A stretch of 64,000 bases of DNA from Mxb001 sp046046455 (GTDB taxonomy: Bacteria > Actinomycetota > Actinomycetes > S36-B12). Below, one piece after another: positions 52,374-60,478 of this stretch. The stretch lies in the NCBI GenBank assembly GCA_046046455.1, contig JBJOJS010000054.1, positions 1-64,000 on the forward strand, in the 5' to 3' direction. A program made the position numbers and the translations under genes. Each line of letters opens with the position of its first letter. Position 1 is the stretch's first letter. A model generated the notes under the pieces. It was not told the origin of the DNA, did not search any database, and saw only the letters and a program-made list of their open reading frames with translations.

Positions 52374-53129
52374 TCAACGGCCCTGGTTGGCGACGGCGGC
52401 TGCGGCCGTGGCGGCCGCCTCGGGATCGAGGTACTCGCCACCGGGCACGATCGGACGCAGGTCCTCGTCGAGGCGGTAGACGAGTGGAATGCCGGTAGGG
52501 ATGTTGAGCGCGGCGATGTCGGCGTCGGAGATGCCATCGAGATGCTTGACGAGCGCGCGTAGCGAGTTGCCGTGAGCGGCGACGAGCACCGTCTGCCCGC
52601 GGCGCAGGCCTTCCGCGACGATGACGTCCTCCCAATAGGGAATGAGCCGATGCACGACGTCCTTCAGGCATTCCGTGCGCGGTCGCGCGTCGGGAGGAAG
52701 TGAGGCGTAGCGGGGGTCGTAGGTCTGCGCGAACTCGCTGTCGGGATCGATCGGCGGAGGGGGCACGTCGTACGAGCGGCGCCAGAGCATGAACTGCTCC
52801 TCGCCGTACTGATCGAGCGTGGCCTTCTTGTCCTTACCCTGCAGATCGCCGTAGTGGCGCTCGTTGAGGCGCCAGTTGCGCACCACGGGGATCCAGGAGC
52901 GACCGGCCTCGCCGAGCGCGATGTTGGCGGTCGTGATTGCACGGGTGAGCAGCGACGTGTGCACGACGTCGGGAAGGATGCCCGACTCGGTGAGGAGTCG
53001 TCCGCCGCGCGCAGCCTCCTCGCGACCCTTGTCCGACAGGCCGACGTCGACCCACCCGGTGAAGAGGTTGCGGGCATTCCACTCGCTCTCGCCGTGGCGG
53101 AGGAGCACCAGGGTGTACGGCGCTGTCAT
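52374..53129 (-). CDS. gpmA: 2,3-bisphosphoglycerate-dependent phosphoglycerate mutase
   Basis: The 251-residue glycolytic enzyme interconverts 3- and 2-phosphoglycerate. It has the phosphohistidine motif LLRHGESEWNARNLFTGWVD, the NERHYGDLQGKDK segment and the second His in AAHGNSLRALVKHLDG, all as in cofactor-dependent GpmA. CAGGAT sits 6 nt before the ATG (leaderless). It lies downstream of the YbjN gene and mshA, the same order as in mycobacteria. Confidence 0.97.
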   Translation of the reverse strand: MTAPYTLVLLRHGESEWNARNLFTGWVDVGLSDKGREEAARGGRLLTESGILPDVVHTSLLTRAITTANIALGEAGRSWIPVVRNWRLNERHYGDLQGKDKKATLDQYGEEQFMLWRRSYDVPPPPIDPDSEFAQTYDPRYASLPPDARPRTECLKDVVHRLIPYWEDVIVAEGLRRGQTVLVAAHGNSLRALVKHLDGISDADIAALNIPTGIPLVYRLDEDLRPIVPGGEYLDPEAAATAAAAVANQGR

Positions 53130-53148
53130 GGCGCCATCCTGTCAAGCC

Positions 53149-53652
53149 TCAGTCGGACTGCTCAGCGAGGTGCCGGAAAGCCTCCAGGTTGCCCGTGGGC
53201 TCGCCCCTGTCGACGCGCCACTTCCACTCGCGCCGGATCGCCGTGGCAAAGCCGAGCTCGAGGATGGTGTTGAAGGAACCGTCGGAGTACTCCGCGACGC
53301 AGCCCAGGAGGCGATCGACCTCTGCGGGAGTCACCGACTCAAGCGAGGTGCGTCCCGAGAGGTAGATGTCGCCCAGGTGATCGATGCAGAAGGCGACGGC
53401 GTACATCCTGCGGTTGCGTTCGAGTAGCCACCGATAGACCGCCTCGGCATTCTCATCGGGCCGGCGGGCCACGAATGCGTTGATGGAGAGGGCGTGATCG
53501 CCGACGACCAGGGACACGGTCGTGCGCAGTTTGTGCGCACCCTCCAGTGTGACGACGAACGTGTGATCATCGGTCCGCTCGACCGGGAGATCGGCCTCAG
53601 CGAGTGCCGCCTCGACGACGCGGATGGCCTCCTGCGTCGAGTTGTGGGTCAT
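53149..53652 (-). CDS. YbjN-domain protein
   Basis: The 167-residue protein has the YbjN fold of type III secretion chaperone-like proteins (HALSINAFVARRPDENAEAV, YRWLLERNRRMYAVAF, GDIYLSGRTSLESVTPAEVD). Homologues sit between gpm1 and mshA in mycobacteria (Rv0487). Function is unknown, possibly a chaperone. Its ATG is part of a run of 17-bp repeats that links it to mshA. Confidence 0.9.
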   Translation of the reverse strand: MTHNSTQEAIRVVEAALAEADLPVERTDDHTFVVTLEGAHKLRTTVSLVVGDHALSINAFVARRPDENAEAVYRWLLERNRRMYAVAFCIDHLGDIYLSGRTSLESVTPAEVDRLLGCVAEYSDGSFNTILELGFATAIRREWKWRVDRGEPTGNLEAFRHLAEQSD

Positions 53653-53700
53653 GTCGAGTCGCGGTTCATGTCGAGTCGTGGGTCATGTCGAGTCGTGGGT
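53650..53700. repeat. Three tandem 17-bp repeats at the mshA-ybjN junction
   Basis: The units 53650-53666, 53667-53683 and 53684-53700 are 17 bp each; the last two are identical (CATGTCGAGTCGTGGGT) and the first differs by 2 bases. On the coding strand each unit gives an ATG, five more codons and a TGA that overlaps the next ATG. The last ATG is the YbjN start. Confidence 0.9.
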
Positions 53701-54986
53701 CAGGGGGTGCCCACGGCGGAGGGCAGGGCTGCGTGGTCTCCGATGGCGAGGGCGTAGGAGTCGATGAGCCCCTGGGCTGTCGCGTCCCAACTGAAGCCCT
53801 CGGCGTGGGCGCGCGCCCCGGCTGCAAGGTGATCGCGCTCGCCCGTCGTCATGCGTTGCAGCACCCGTGCCCACTCGTCTGGATCGTGGGTGGGCACGAG
53901 CAGGCCCGAGCGGCCATCGGCGACGGAGGTGCGCAGGCCGCCGACGGACGCGGCGACCACCGGGGTGCCGCAGGCTTGCGACTCGATGGCCACGAGACCG
54001 AAGGACTCTGAGTACGAGGGGACGACGGTGGCGTCGGCGGCGCGGTACCACCGCGCGAGCCGCCTGCGATCGGTCGGTGGCTCGAAGCGGACGAGGTCGG
54101 CGATGCCGAGTGACGAGGCGAGGTCGGCGAGTGCGGTGGGGTGCTCGAGGCCGCTGCCCGACGGCCCTCCGCATACGGCGACGACGAGGTCATCGCGGCG
54201 GGAGGGATCGGCCTCGACCATGCGCGCCACGGCGTTGAGCAGGACGTCGGGTGCCTTGAGGGGCTGGATGCGCCCCACGAAGAGGAGGACGTGAGCCCGG
54301 GGGCTCAGCCCCAGCTCCGCACGCGCGGCGTCACGATCTCCCGGGGAGAAGAGATCGAGATCGACGCCGGGATGCACGACGTCGATCGCGTGCGGTGATG
54401 CCGAGTAGAGGTCGATGAGCTGGCGAGCCTCGTCGCCGGTGTTGGCGATGAGCCGCGAGGCGTTGTCGACAACCTGCTCCTCGCCGATGACGCGGACCTG
54501 CGGCTCGGGCCGATCACCCGCGGCGAGCTCGAGGTTCTTGACCTTCGCCATGGTGTGCATCGAGTGCACCAGGGGCACGTCCCAGCGCTCGGACGCCAGC
54601 CAGCCGACCTGACCGGAGAGCCAGTAGTGGGAGTGGATGAGATCGAACCAACCGGCAGGCCGTCCTGCCTCGGCTCGCAGAAGGCCCGCGCTGAACGCGC
54701 ACATCTGGGCGGGGAGGTCCTCCTTGGGCAGCTCCTCGAAGGGTCCGGCGCGTAGATGAGTGACCTTGACGCCGGGCTCGATCTCGACCATGGTCGGCAC
54801 GGATGACGACACTGCACGGGTGAAGATCTCCACGTCGACACCGGCGGAGGCGAGGCGACGCGATGTCTCGAGGACGTAGACATTCAGTCCACCCGCGTCG
54901 CCCGTTCCGGGCTGATCGAGCGGCGATGTATGCAGCGATACGACGGCGACCCGGCGGGGCCGGGTGTCGCGCAGATGTCGATTCAC
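53700..54986 (-). CDS. mshA: D-inositol-3-phosphate glycosyltransferase, mycothiol synthesis
   Basis: The 428-residue GT4 enzyme adds N-acetylglucosamine to inositol-3-phosphate, the first step of mycothiol synthesis. It has SLHTSPLDQPGTGDAGGLNV, HSHYWLSGQVGWLA, VHPGVDLDLFSPG, VLLFVGRIQPLKAPDVLL and the acceptor-sugar motif PSYSESFGLVAIESQACGTP. GGGAGG lies 6 nt before the GTG start; the longer frame upstream is not used. It lies upstream of the YbjN gene and gpmA. Confidence 0.97.
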   Translation of the reverse strand: MNRHLRDTRPRRVAVVSLHTSPLDQPGTGDAGGLNVYVLETSRRLASAGVDVEIFTRAVSSSVPTMVEIEPGVKVTHLRAGPFEELPKEDLPAQMCAFSAGLLRAEAGRPAGWFDLIHSHYWLSGQVGWLASERWDVPLVHSMHTMAKVKNLELAAGDRPEPQVRVIGEEQVVDNASRLIANTGDEARQLIDLYSASPHAIDVVHPGVDLDLFSPGDRDAARAELGLSPRAHVLLFVGRIQPLKAPDVLLNAVARMVEADPSRRDDLVVAVCGGPSGSGLEHPTALADLASSLGIADLVRFEPPTDRRRLARWYRAADATVVPSYSESFGLVAIESQACGTPVVAASVGGLRTSVADGRSGLLVPTHDPDEWARVLQRMTTGERDHLAAGARAHAEGFSWDATAQGLIDSYALAIGDHAALPSAVGTP

Positions 54987-55051
54987 GGCCACCTCCCGAG
55001 GGTCGAACGACGCCCCAGTGTGACGTATTCCCGCGGCCGGGGCACCCCGGG

Positions 55052-55720
55052 TCAGCGACCGGCGTCGAGGGTGACGCCGGCGTAGGGCTCGCCCGTCACG
55101 ATCGTGACCACCCGGCGCGTGACCGACACCGCATGATCCGCGTAGCGCTCGTAGAAGCGCGAGAGCAGGGTGACGTCGATGGCGGCTTCGATTCCATGCT
55201 TCCACGACGGTGACAGGACGATGGTGAAGAGCTCGCGGTGCAGGTGATCCATCTGCTCGTCGTGGCGTGCGATGTCCGTGGCCAGGGAGACGTCCTTCGT
55301 CGCGATGACCGCACCCGTCTTGGACACGATTGCCTCCGCGATGCCACCCATCTCCGCGAACGTCCCTCGCAGCTCCTGGGGGATGGCGGCCGCGGGATAG
55401 CGCATGCGCGCCTGCTTGGCGACGTGCTCGGCCAGGTCGCCCATCCGCTCGAGTGATGACGCGATACGCAGCGCACCGATGACGATGCGCAGGTCGGAGG
55501 CCACGGGTGCCTGGAGGGCGATCACGTCGAAGCACTTCTCCTCGGTCTCCGAGGTGAGCACATCGACCTGCTCATCGGCCGCGATGACCTCCTCGGCGAG
55601 GCGCAGGTCGGCGTCGAGGAGGGACTGAGTCGCGCGGTTCATCGCTGAGCCCACGAGTCGAGTCAGGTGGACCAGGTCATCACTGATGGCATCGAGCTCC
55701 GCCGTGAACGCCTCACGCAT
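55052..55720 (-). CDS. phoU: Phosphate transport regulator PhoU
   Basis: The 222-residue protein has two PhoU three-helix bundles with the conserved metal-binding motifs IASSLERMGDLAEHVAKQA and RFYERYADHAVSVTRRV. It relays Pst activity to the SenX3-type kinase and keeps the phosphate regulon off when phosphate is plentiful. GGGAGG precedes the ATG. It is divergent from senX3, and PHO-box repeats lie between them. Confidence 0.96.
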   Translation of the reverse strand: MREAFTAELDAISDDLVHLTRLVGSAMNRATQSLLDADLRLAEEVIAADEQVDVLTSETEEKCFDVIALQAPVASDLRIVIGALRIASSLERMGDLAEHVAKQARMRYPAAAIPQELRGTFAEMGGIAEAIVSKTGAVIATKDVSLATDIARHDEQMDHLHRELFTIVLSPSWKHGIEAAIDVTLLSRFYERYADHAVSVTRRVVTIVTGEPYAGVTLDAGR

Positions 55721-55755
55721 CGGACACCTCCCGGTGGGTCATGGTGGACAGCGTA

Positions 55756-55805
55756 GGTGAACGACTGTTGAGCGGAAGGTGAACGGTCACCGCAGAGGGG
55801 TGAAC
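55756..55805. promoter_or_regulatory. PHO-box repeats in the phoU-senX3 spacer
   Basis: GGTGAAC occurs at 55756-55762, 55778-55784 and 55799-55805, with a weaker GTTGAGC at 55767-55773. The first three steps are 11 bp and the last is 21 bp. On the phoU strand these read GTTCACC. It could control both phoU and senX3-regX3. Confidence 0.8.
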
Positions 55806-55876
55806 GATCGGACAATCCTGGCGGCGCCAGCCCATGGGGACGCTGACCCGGTCGCGGGGGCGCCTATCGTGGCGCC

Positions 55877-57016
55877 ATGGCCGGTCGCCCTGCCCGCGTG
55901 ACGTCCCCCGACGTGGTGGCCCCGATCGGGGCACGAGCCGTACCCGACCACGTGGTGGCACTACTCAACATCCTGCCCATGGCCTCGCTCGTCGTCGACG
56001 CGGAGGGCAACGTCCTGCGGACGACCCCGCGCGCCGAGGCGCTCGGCCTGGTCCGTCGCGACGCGCTGGCGGTCGCCGATGTGCACGAGTTGATCCGGGC
56101 CTGCGTCGAGCGCGGCGTGGCGCAGGAGCGCGAGATCCGCGTCCGCCGGCCTCCGTTGGGCCGCGGGATGCTCGATCTCAAGGCGACCGTCGCACCGCTC
56201 TCGCCGGGCACCTATGTCGTTCTGGTGGAGGATCTCGCAGAGGAACGCCGTGTGGATGCGGTGCGACGCGACTTCGTCGCCAACGTGAGTCACGAGCTCA
56301 AAACACCCGTGGGTGCCTTGGCCCTCCTTGCCGAAGCCATCCTGAGTTCGGCAGAAGATCAGGAGAGCGTGCAGCGCTTCGCTGAGCGCATGATCGTGGA
56401 GTCATCGCGCCTTGCCTCCCTCATCAACGACATCATCGAGCTCTCCCGACTGCAGGGCGACGACCCCCTCGCTCGCGCTGCTGTCTTCGAGATCGACGCG
56501 GTGATCGCCCAGGCGGTGGACGAGGTCCGCCCCTTCGCCGATGCGCGAGGAATCGAGCTCGTGGTCATCGGCGCACCCGGTGCGGAAATGGTGGGTGATC
56601 GTCAGCAGGTGCTGACAGCCGTGCGCAATCTCGTGAGCAACGCCGTGACCTACTCCCCGGACCACACGCGCGTTGCCGTCGCAGCCCGCACGGATAGCGG
56701 CATGGTCGAGATCGATGTCAAGGATCAGGGCATCGGCATCGCTTCGCATGACCTCGACCGGATCTTCGAGCGCTTCTATCGCGCCGATCCGGCCCGCTCA
56801 CGTGCCACCGGAGGGACGGGGCTCGGCCTGTCGATCGTCAAGCACGTGTGCGAGAACCATGGCGGTGACGTCGCGGTGTGGTCCGAGTTCGGAGTGGGGT
56901 CGACATTCACCCTGCGCTTCCCCCTGTCCAGCGGAAGCGGCGACACTGAGCTGGTGGCACTGAGCACAGGGCGCGCACGCGCCCACCGTGCCGCGAAGGA
57001 GGAGGAGTCCCGGTGA
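55877..57016 (+). CDS. senX3: SenX3-like sensor histidine kinase without membrane segments
   Basis: The 379-residue kinase has a PAS-like region (LLNILPMASLVVDAEGNVLR, about 28-115), HisKA with His139 in FVANVSHELKTPVGAL, and HATPase_c with the N box (RNLVSNAVTYSPDH), DQGIGIASHDLDRIFERFYR and GGTGLGLSIVKHV. In mycobacteria SenX3 has two N-terminal helices; none is seen here. The start is supported by TATCGT exactly 6 nt upstream, so the gene is not simply truncated by a wrong start. It phosphorylates RegX3, whose GTG overlaps its stop. Confidence 0.93.
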   Translation: MAGRPARVTSPDVVAPIGARAVPDHVVALLNILPMASLVVDAEGNVLRTTPRAEALGLVRRDALAVADVHELIRACVERGVAQEREIRVRRPPLGRGMLDLKATVAPLSPGTYVVLVEDLAEERRVDAVRRDFVANVSHELKTPVGALALLAEAILSSAEDQESVQRFAERMIVESSRLASLINDIIELSRLQGDDPLARAAVFEIDAVIAQAVDEVRPFADARGIELVVIGAPGAEMVGDRQQVLTAVRNLVSNAVTYSPDHTRVAVAARTDSGMVEIDVKDQGIGIASHDLDRIFERFYRADPARSRATGGTGLGLSIVKHVCENHGGDVAVWSEFGVGSTFTLRFPLSSGSGDTELVALSTGRARAHRAAKEEESR

Positions 57017-57696
57017 CACGGGTACTGGTGGTCGAGGACGAGGAGTCCTTCTCGGATGCTCTGTCCTTCATGCTCCGTCGCGAGGGCTACGAGGTGGGCG
57101 TCGCGGCCGATGGCGCGGCGGCGCTCGATGAGTTCGACCGACATGGCGCCGATCTCGTGCTCCTCGACCTCATGCTGCCGGGCATCTCCGGCACGGAGGT
57201 GTGCCGCACTCTCCGCCAGAAGTCAGCGGTGCCCATCATCATGGTGACGGCCAAGGACGGCGAGGTCGACAAGGTCGTGGGCCTCGAGCTCGGAGCCGAC
57301 GACTACGTCACCAAGCCCTTCTCCTCGCGCGAGCTCGTCGCCCGCATCCGTGCGGTCCTGCGCCGGCGCGGTGAGCCCGAGGAGATGCTGCCGAGCGTGC
57401 TCGAAGCCGGCCCCGTGCGCATCGACGTCGATCGCCACGTCGTCGCGGTGCGCGGGCAGACCATCGCGATGCCCCTGAAGGAGTTCGACCTCCTCGAACT
57501 CCTCGTCCGCAACGCCGGACGCGTGCTCACCCGCGGGCAGATCATCGATCGCGTCTGGGGGTCGGACTATGTGGGAGACACCAAGACCCTGGACGTCCAC
57601 GTGAAGCGCCTGCGCGCCAAGATCGAAGAGGATCCGCGCCATCCGAAACTGATCCTCACGGTGCGCGGACTCGGCTACAAGTACGAGGCCGAGTAG
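57013..57696 (+). CDS. regX3: Response regulator RegX3
   Basis: The 227-residue OmpR-type regulator has a receiver with acidic pocket VEDEE, phospho-acceptor Asp52 in LLDLMLPGISG and conserved Lys in ADDYVTKPFSS. Its winged helix has MPLKEFDLLELLVRNAGRVL and VGDTKTLDVHVKRLRAKIEE. It should activate pstS and phosphate genes through GTTCACC repeats. GTG start with a 4-bp overlap to senX3. Confidence 0.96.
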   Translation: MTRVLVVEDEESFSDALSFMLRREGYEVGVAADGAAALDEFDRHGADLVLLDLMLPGISGTEVCRTLRQKSAVPIIMVTAKDGEVDKVVGLELGADDYVTKPFSSRELVARIRAVLRRRGEPEEMLPSVLEAGPVRIDVDRHVVAVRGQTIAMPLKEFDLLELLVRNAGRVLTRGQIIDRVWGSDYVGDTKTLDVHVKRLRAKIEEDPRHPKLILTVRGLGYKYEAE

Positions 57697-57709
57697 CGCC
57701 GACTCCGGC

Positions 57710-58219
57710 TCAGCCCGCGGGGACGTAGCCGGCGTAGTACCCCACGTCCGGCACCACGAGGGACGTGAATTCGGTGACGCCGTTGGTCGTGAAGGCGAGC
57801 GAGACGGTGGAGTACGACCCGGCCGGCGTCGCGAGTGCGTCGATGAGCAGGACGTTCTCCGGAGGAGCGCCCTCAGCGCCGTAGCCGAAGGTTGCGAAGG
57901 ATCCCGGCTCGATCGTGACCGCGGGGGCAGCGAGTGGCTGGCCATCGACGGAGACACCTGCGAGCGTGTCGGCCGCATCTCCCTGATTGAAGACCGCCAT
58001 GACGAGCGATGCTCGACCGGCTTCGTTACGTACGACGGTGGCATTCTCGATGCGCAGCGATCCCACGATCTCCTGCGTGCCGTTGCCTGAGTTCATGGAG
58101 TTCTGCATCGTGGTGCTCGCCCCGAAGCCCTGCCAGCAACCGGCAAGAAGGGGGGAGAGGGCGGCGACTGTCGCGACGAGGGCGACGCGGCTGACGATGC
58201 GATGGCGCGCTGCAATCAC
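57710..58219 (-). CDS. lpqE: LpqE-like lipoprotein
   Basis: The 169-residue lipoprotein has a signal peptide with lipobox LLAGC (Cys about 27) and a beta-sandwich body (LRIENATVVRNEAGRASLVM, FNQGDAADTLAGVSVDGQPL, VTIEPGSFATFGYG). Mycobacterial LpqE lies divergent from carD in the same way. The fold resembles copper chaperones of the PCu(A)C group, but the metal-binding His/Met pattern is not clear. TACGCT lies 7 nt before the GTG; the longer upstream frame overlaps carD and is rejected. Confidence 0.85.
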   Translation of the reverse strand: MIAARHRIVSRVALVATVAALSPLLAGCWQGFGASTTMQNSMNSGNGTQEIVGSLRIENATVVRNEAGRASLVMAVFNQGDAADTLAGVSVDGQPLAAPAVTIEPGSFATFGYGAEGAPPENVLLIDALATPAGSYSTVSLAFTTNGVTEFTSLVVPDVGYYAGYVPAG

Positions 58220-58279
58220 GCTTCTCAGCGTAGCGGGTGCGGGGGCTGGGACTCGGGGTGGTGCTCCTGATGCCCGTGA

Positions 58280-58285
58280 TATCCT
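58280..58285 (+). promoter_or_regulatory. Candidate -10 element of carD
   Basis: TATCCT fits the actinobacterial -10 consensus and would start the carD mRNA near 58292, leaving a leader of about 20 nt with AAAGGGG as ribosome binding site. No clear -35 is seen. Confidence 0.55.
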
Positions 58286-58312
58286 GATGGACCGGGAAAG
58301 GGGTCTCTCTCT

Positions 58313-58795
58313 ATGACGTTCAAGGTTGGCGACACTGTCGTCTACCCCCATCACGGGGCTGCCCTCATCGAGGCCGTGGAGGTCCGGGTCATCAAGGGGG
58401 CCGAGAAGGAGTACCTCGTGCTCCGCGTCGCCCAGGGAGACCTCACCGTCCGCGTCCCGGCCGACAATGTCGACCTCGTGGGCGTCCGCGATGTGGTCAA
58501 TGCCGAGGGCCTCGACCGGGTCTTCGAGGTGTTGCGCCAGCCCTACACCGAAGAGCCCACCAACTGGTCCCGCCGCTACAAGGCCAACCTCGAGAAGCTC
58601 GCCTCCGGCGACGTCATCAAGGTAGCCGAGGTCGTCCGTGACCTGTGGCGTCGTGAGCGCGAGCGCGGCCTGTCGGCCGGCGAGAAGCGCATGCTGGCCA
58701 AGGCACGCCAGATCCTCGTGAGCGAGCTCGCCCTCGCGGAGAAGACCAACGAGGACAAGGCCGAAGCCATCCTCGACGAGGTTCTCGCCTCCTAG
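58313..58795 (+). CDS. carD: CarD RNA polymerase-binding transcription factor
   Basis: The 160-residue protein has the N-terminal RNA polymerase interaction domain (FKVGDTVVYPHHGAALIEAV) and a helical C-terminal DNA-binding part with the conserved RRYKANLEKLASGDVIKVAE and SAGEKRMLAKARQIL. CarD stabilises open promoter complexes, especially at rRNA promoters. It heads a run with ispD, ispF and cysS. AAAGGGG precedes the ATG. Confidence 0.98.
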   Translation: MTFKVGDTVVYPHHGAALIEAVEVRVIKGAEKEYLVLRVAQGDLTVRVPADNVDLVGVRDVVNAEGLDRVFEVLRQPYTEEPTNWSRRYKANLEKLASGDVIKVAEVVRDLWRRERERGLSAGEKRMLAKARQILVSELALAEKTNEDKAEAILDEVLAS

Positions 58796-58845
58796 GTCGT
58801 CACGGCCCGTGCTGACGGGCTGTGCCAGTGGAAGCGGAGGTCGCC

Positions 58846-59553
58846 ATGGGCGACGCCCCCCTCACCGCGGTGATCGTGCCTGCGGCGGGACGCGGTGAGC
58901 GACTCGGTCCCGGTGCGCCCAAAGCGCTGCGCACACTCGCGGGGCAGCCGATCCTCCTGCACGCCGTGCGCAACCTCGCCACCGCGCGCGATGTCGACAT
59001 CATCGTGGTGGCCGTGCCCGAGGATGCGGTCGAGGAGTCTCGCGCGCTGCTCGCCGGCATCGAACTCCCCATCACCATCGTCTCCGGTGGTGAGACCCGG
59101 CAGGACTCCGTCGCACGAGCCCTGCTGGCGCTGCCGCCCGAGGTCGATGTCGTCCTCGTCCACGACGCCGCACGGCCGCTCGTCCCCGCAGACGTCGTCG
59201 ATCGCGTGGCCGCTGCCGTGCGCGCCGGATCCCAGGCGGTGATCCCCACCCTGGGCGTGGTCGACACCATCAAGGAGGTCGATGGCGAGGGCGTCGTGCG
59301 CGCCACCCTGGACCGTGCGCGACTCCATGCCGTCCAGACTCCCCAGGGATTCGATCGCGACGTACTCCAGCGTGCCCATGGCGAGTCCGATGGAGGGGAC
59401 GCCACCGACGACGCGGGAATGGTCGAGCGGATGGGCGTGACCGTGCAGACGGTGCCGGGTCACGAGGAAGCCTTCAAGATCACGCGCCCGCTCGACCTCG
59501 TCCTCGCCGAGGCGATCCTGGTCCGTCGACGTGCGGCCGGCGGTGTCGGCTAG
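58846..59553 (+). CDS. ispD: 2-C-methyl-D-erythritol 4-phosphate cytidylyltransferase
   Basis: The 235-residue enzyme makes CDP-methylerythritol in the MEP isoprenoid pathway. It has the CTP-binding motif VIVPAAGRGERLGPGAPKAL, VLVHDAARPLVP and RATLDRARLHAVQTPQGFD. The ATG is chosen because GGAGG lies 5 nt upstream; a GTG at 58822 is an alternative. It overlaps ispF by 23 bp, so the two enzymes are translationally linked. Confidence 0.97.
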   Translation: MGDAPLTAVIVPAAGRGERLGPGAPKALRTLAGQPILLHAVRNLATARDVDIIVVAVPEDAVEESRALLAGIELPITIVSGGETRQDSVARALLALPPEVDVVLVHDAARPLVPADVVDRVAAAVRAGSQAVIPTLGVVDTIKEVDGEGVVRATLDRARLHAVQTPQGFDRDVLQRAHGESDGGDATDDAGMVERMGVTVQTVPGHEEAFKITRPLDLVLAEAILVRRRAAGGVG

Positions 59554-60013
59554 TCGCATCGGCGTGGGAGTCGACGTCCACGCCTTCGCCGCGGGTCGCC
59601 CCCTCTGGGTCGCGGGCCTGCTCTGGGATGGCGACGGTCTCGATGGTCACTCCGATGCGGACGTCGCGGCCCACGCGGCGTGCGATGCGCTGCTCTCCGC
59701 TGCGAGCCTCGGCGACCTCGGCGCGCTCGTGGGAGTCGATGATCCCCAGTGGTCAGGTGCCAGCGGTGCGGCACTCCTCGCTCATGCGGCAGCCAGCGTC
59801 CGGTCGGCCGGCTGGGAGATCTCGAATATCGCCATCCAGGTCATCGGCGTACGCCCGCGGATCGGCACGCGTCGCGCGGAGGCCGAAGCCGCGCTGTCCG
59901 CGGCGGCCGGGGCTCCCGTGAGTGTGGCGGGCACCACGACCGATGGCTTGGGTCTCACCGGTCGAGGCGAGGGCCTGGCGGCCATCGCGACCGCCCTCCT
60001 GTCTCGCTCCTGA
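59531..60013 (+). CDS. ispF: 2-C-methyl-D-erythritol 2,4-cyclodiphosphate synthase
   Basis: The 160-residue enzyme catalyses a later MEP-pathway step and forms a trimer. It has the zinc site GVGVDVHAF, GHSDADVAAHAACDALLSAA and the C-terminal TTDGLGLTGRGEGLAAIA. It starts inside ispD. The intermediate IspE is encoded elsewhere. Confidence 0.97.
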   Translation: MRPAVSASRIGVGVDVHAFAAGRPLWVAGLLWDGDGLDGHSDADVAAHAACDALLSAASLGDLGALVGVDDPQWSGASGAALLAHAAASVRSAGWEISNIAIQVIGVRPRIGTRRAEAEAALSAAAGAPVSVAGTTTDGLGLTGRGEGLAAIATALLSRS

Positions 60014-60040
60014 CGACGTGACGTCCGATACCGTCGCCCC

Positions 60041-60445
60041 ATGACCGCCACCATCCCGCCCGATGCCTACCCCATGCTCGACGCACCCGAGTTCGCGACC
60101 ATCGCGACCACCAACCCCAACGGATACCCGCATCTGTCCGTCGTGTGGGTGGAGCGCGACGGCAATGACCTTCTCGTGTCCACGATCAAGGGACGCCGCA
60201 AGTACCTCAACATGGAGCGCGACCCCAAGGTGACCGTGCTGGTCTACCCGAAGGACAACCCGTACTCCTATGTCGAGGTGCGCGGCACGGTGTCGATGGT
60301 GAAGGAGGGCGGCCGCGAGCTCATCGACCGCCTCAACCAGGCCTACACCGGCACCGGGCGCTACACCGGTGACGATGGGACCGACAACGTGCGCGTGGTC
60401 TGCCGCATCACCCCGGAGAAGGTCGTCACGCGCGTACCGCACTGA
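60041..60445 (+). CDS. PPOX-class (F420-dependent type) flavin/deazaflavin protein
   Basis: The 134-residue split-barrel protein has FATIATTNPNGYPHLSVVWV, LLVSTIKGRRKYLNMERDPK and VEVRGTVSMVKEGGRELIDR, as in TIGR03618-type PPOX enzymes that use F420 or FMN. The substrate is unknown. TACCGT sits exactly 6 nt before the ATG (leaderless). Confidence 0.9.
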   Translation: MTATIPPDAYPMLDAPEFATIATTNPNGYPHLSVVWVERDGNDLLVSTIKGRRKYLNMERDPKVTVLVYPKDNPYSYVEVRGTVSMVKEGGRELIDRLNQAYTGTGRYTGDDGTDNVRVVCRITPEKVVTRVPH

Positions 60446-60478
60446 CCCTGTCCGCAGACCGTTCACTACCCTGTCGGA

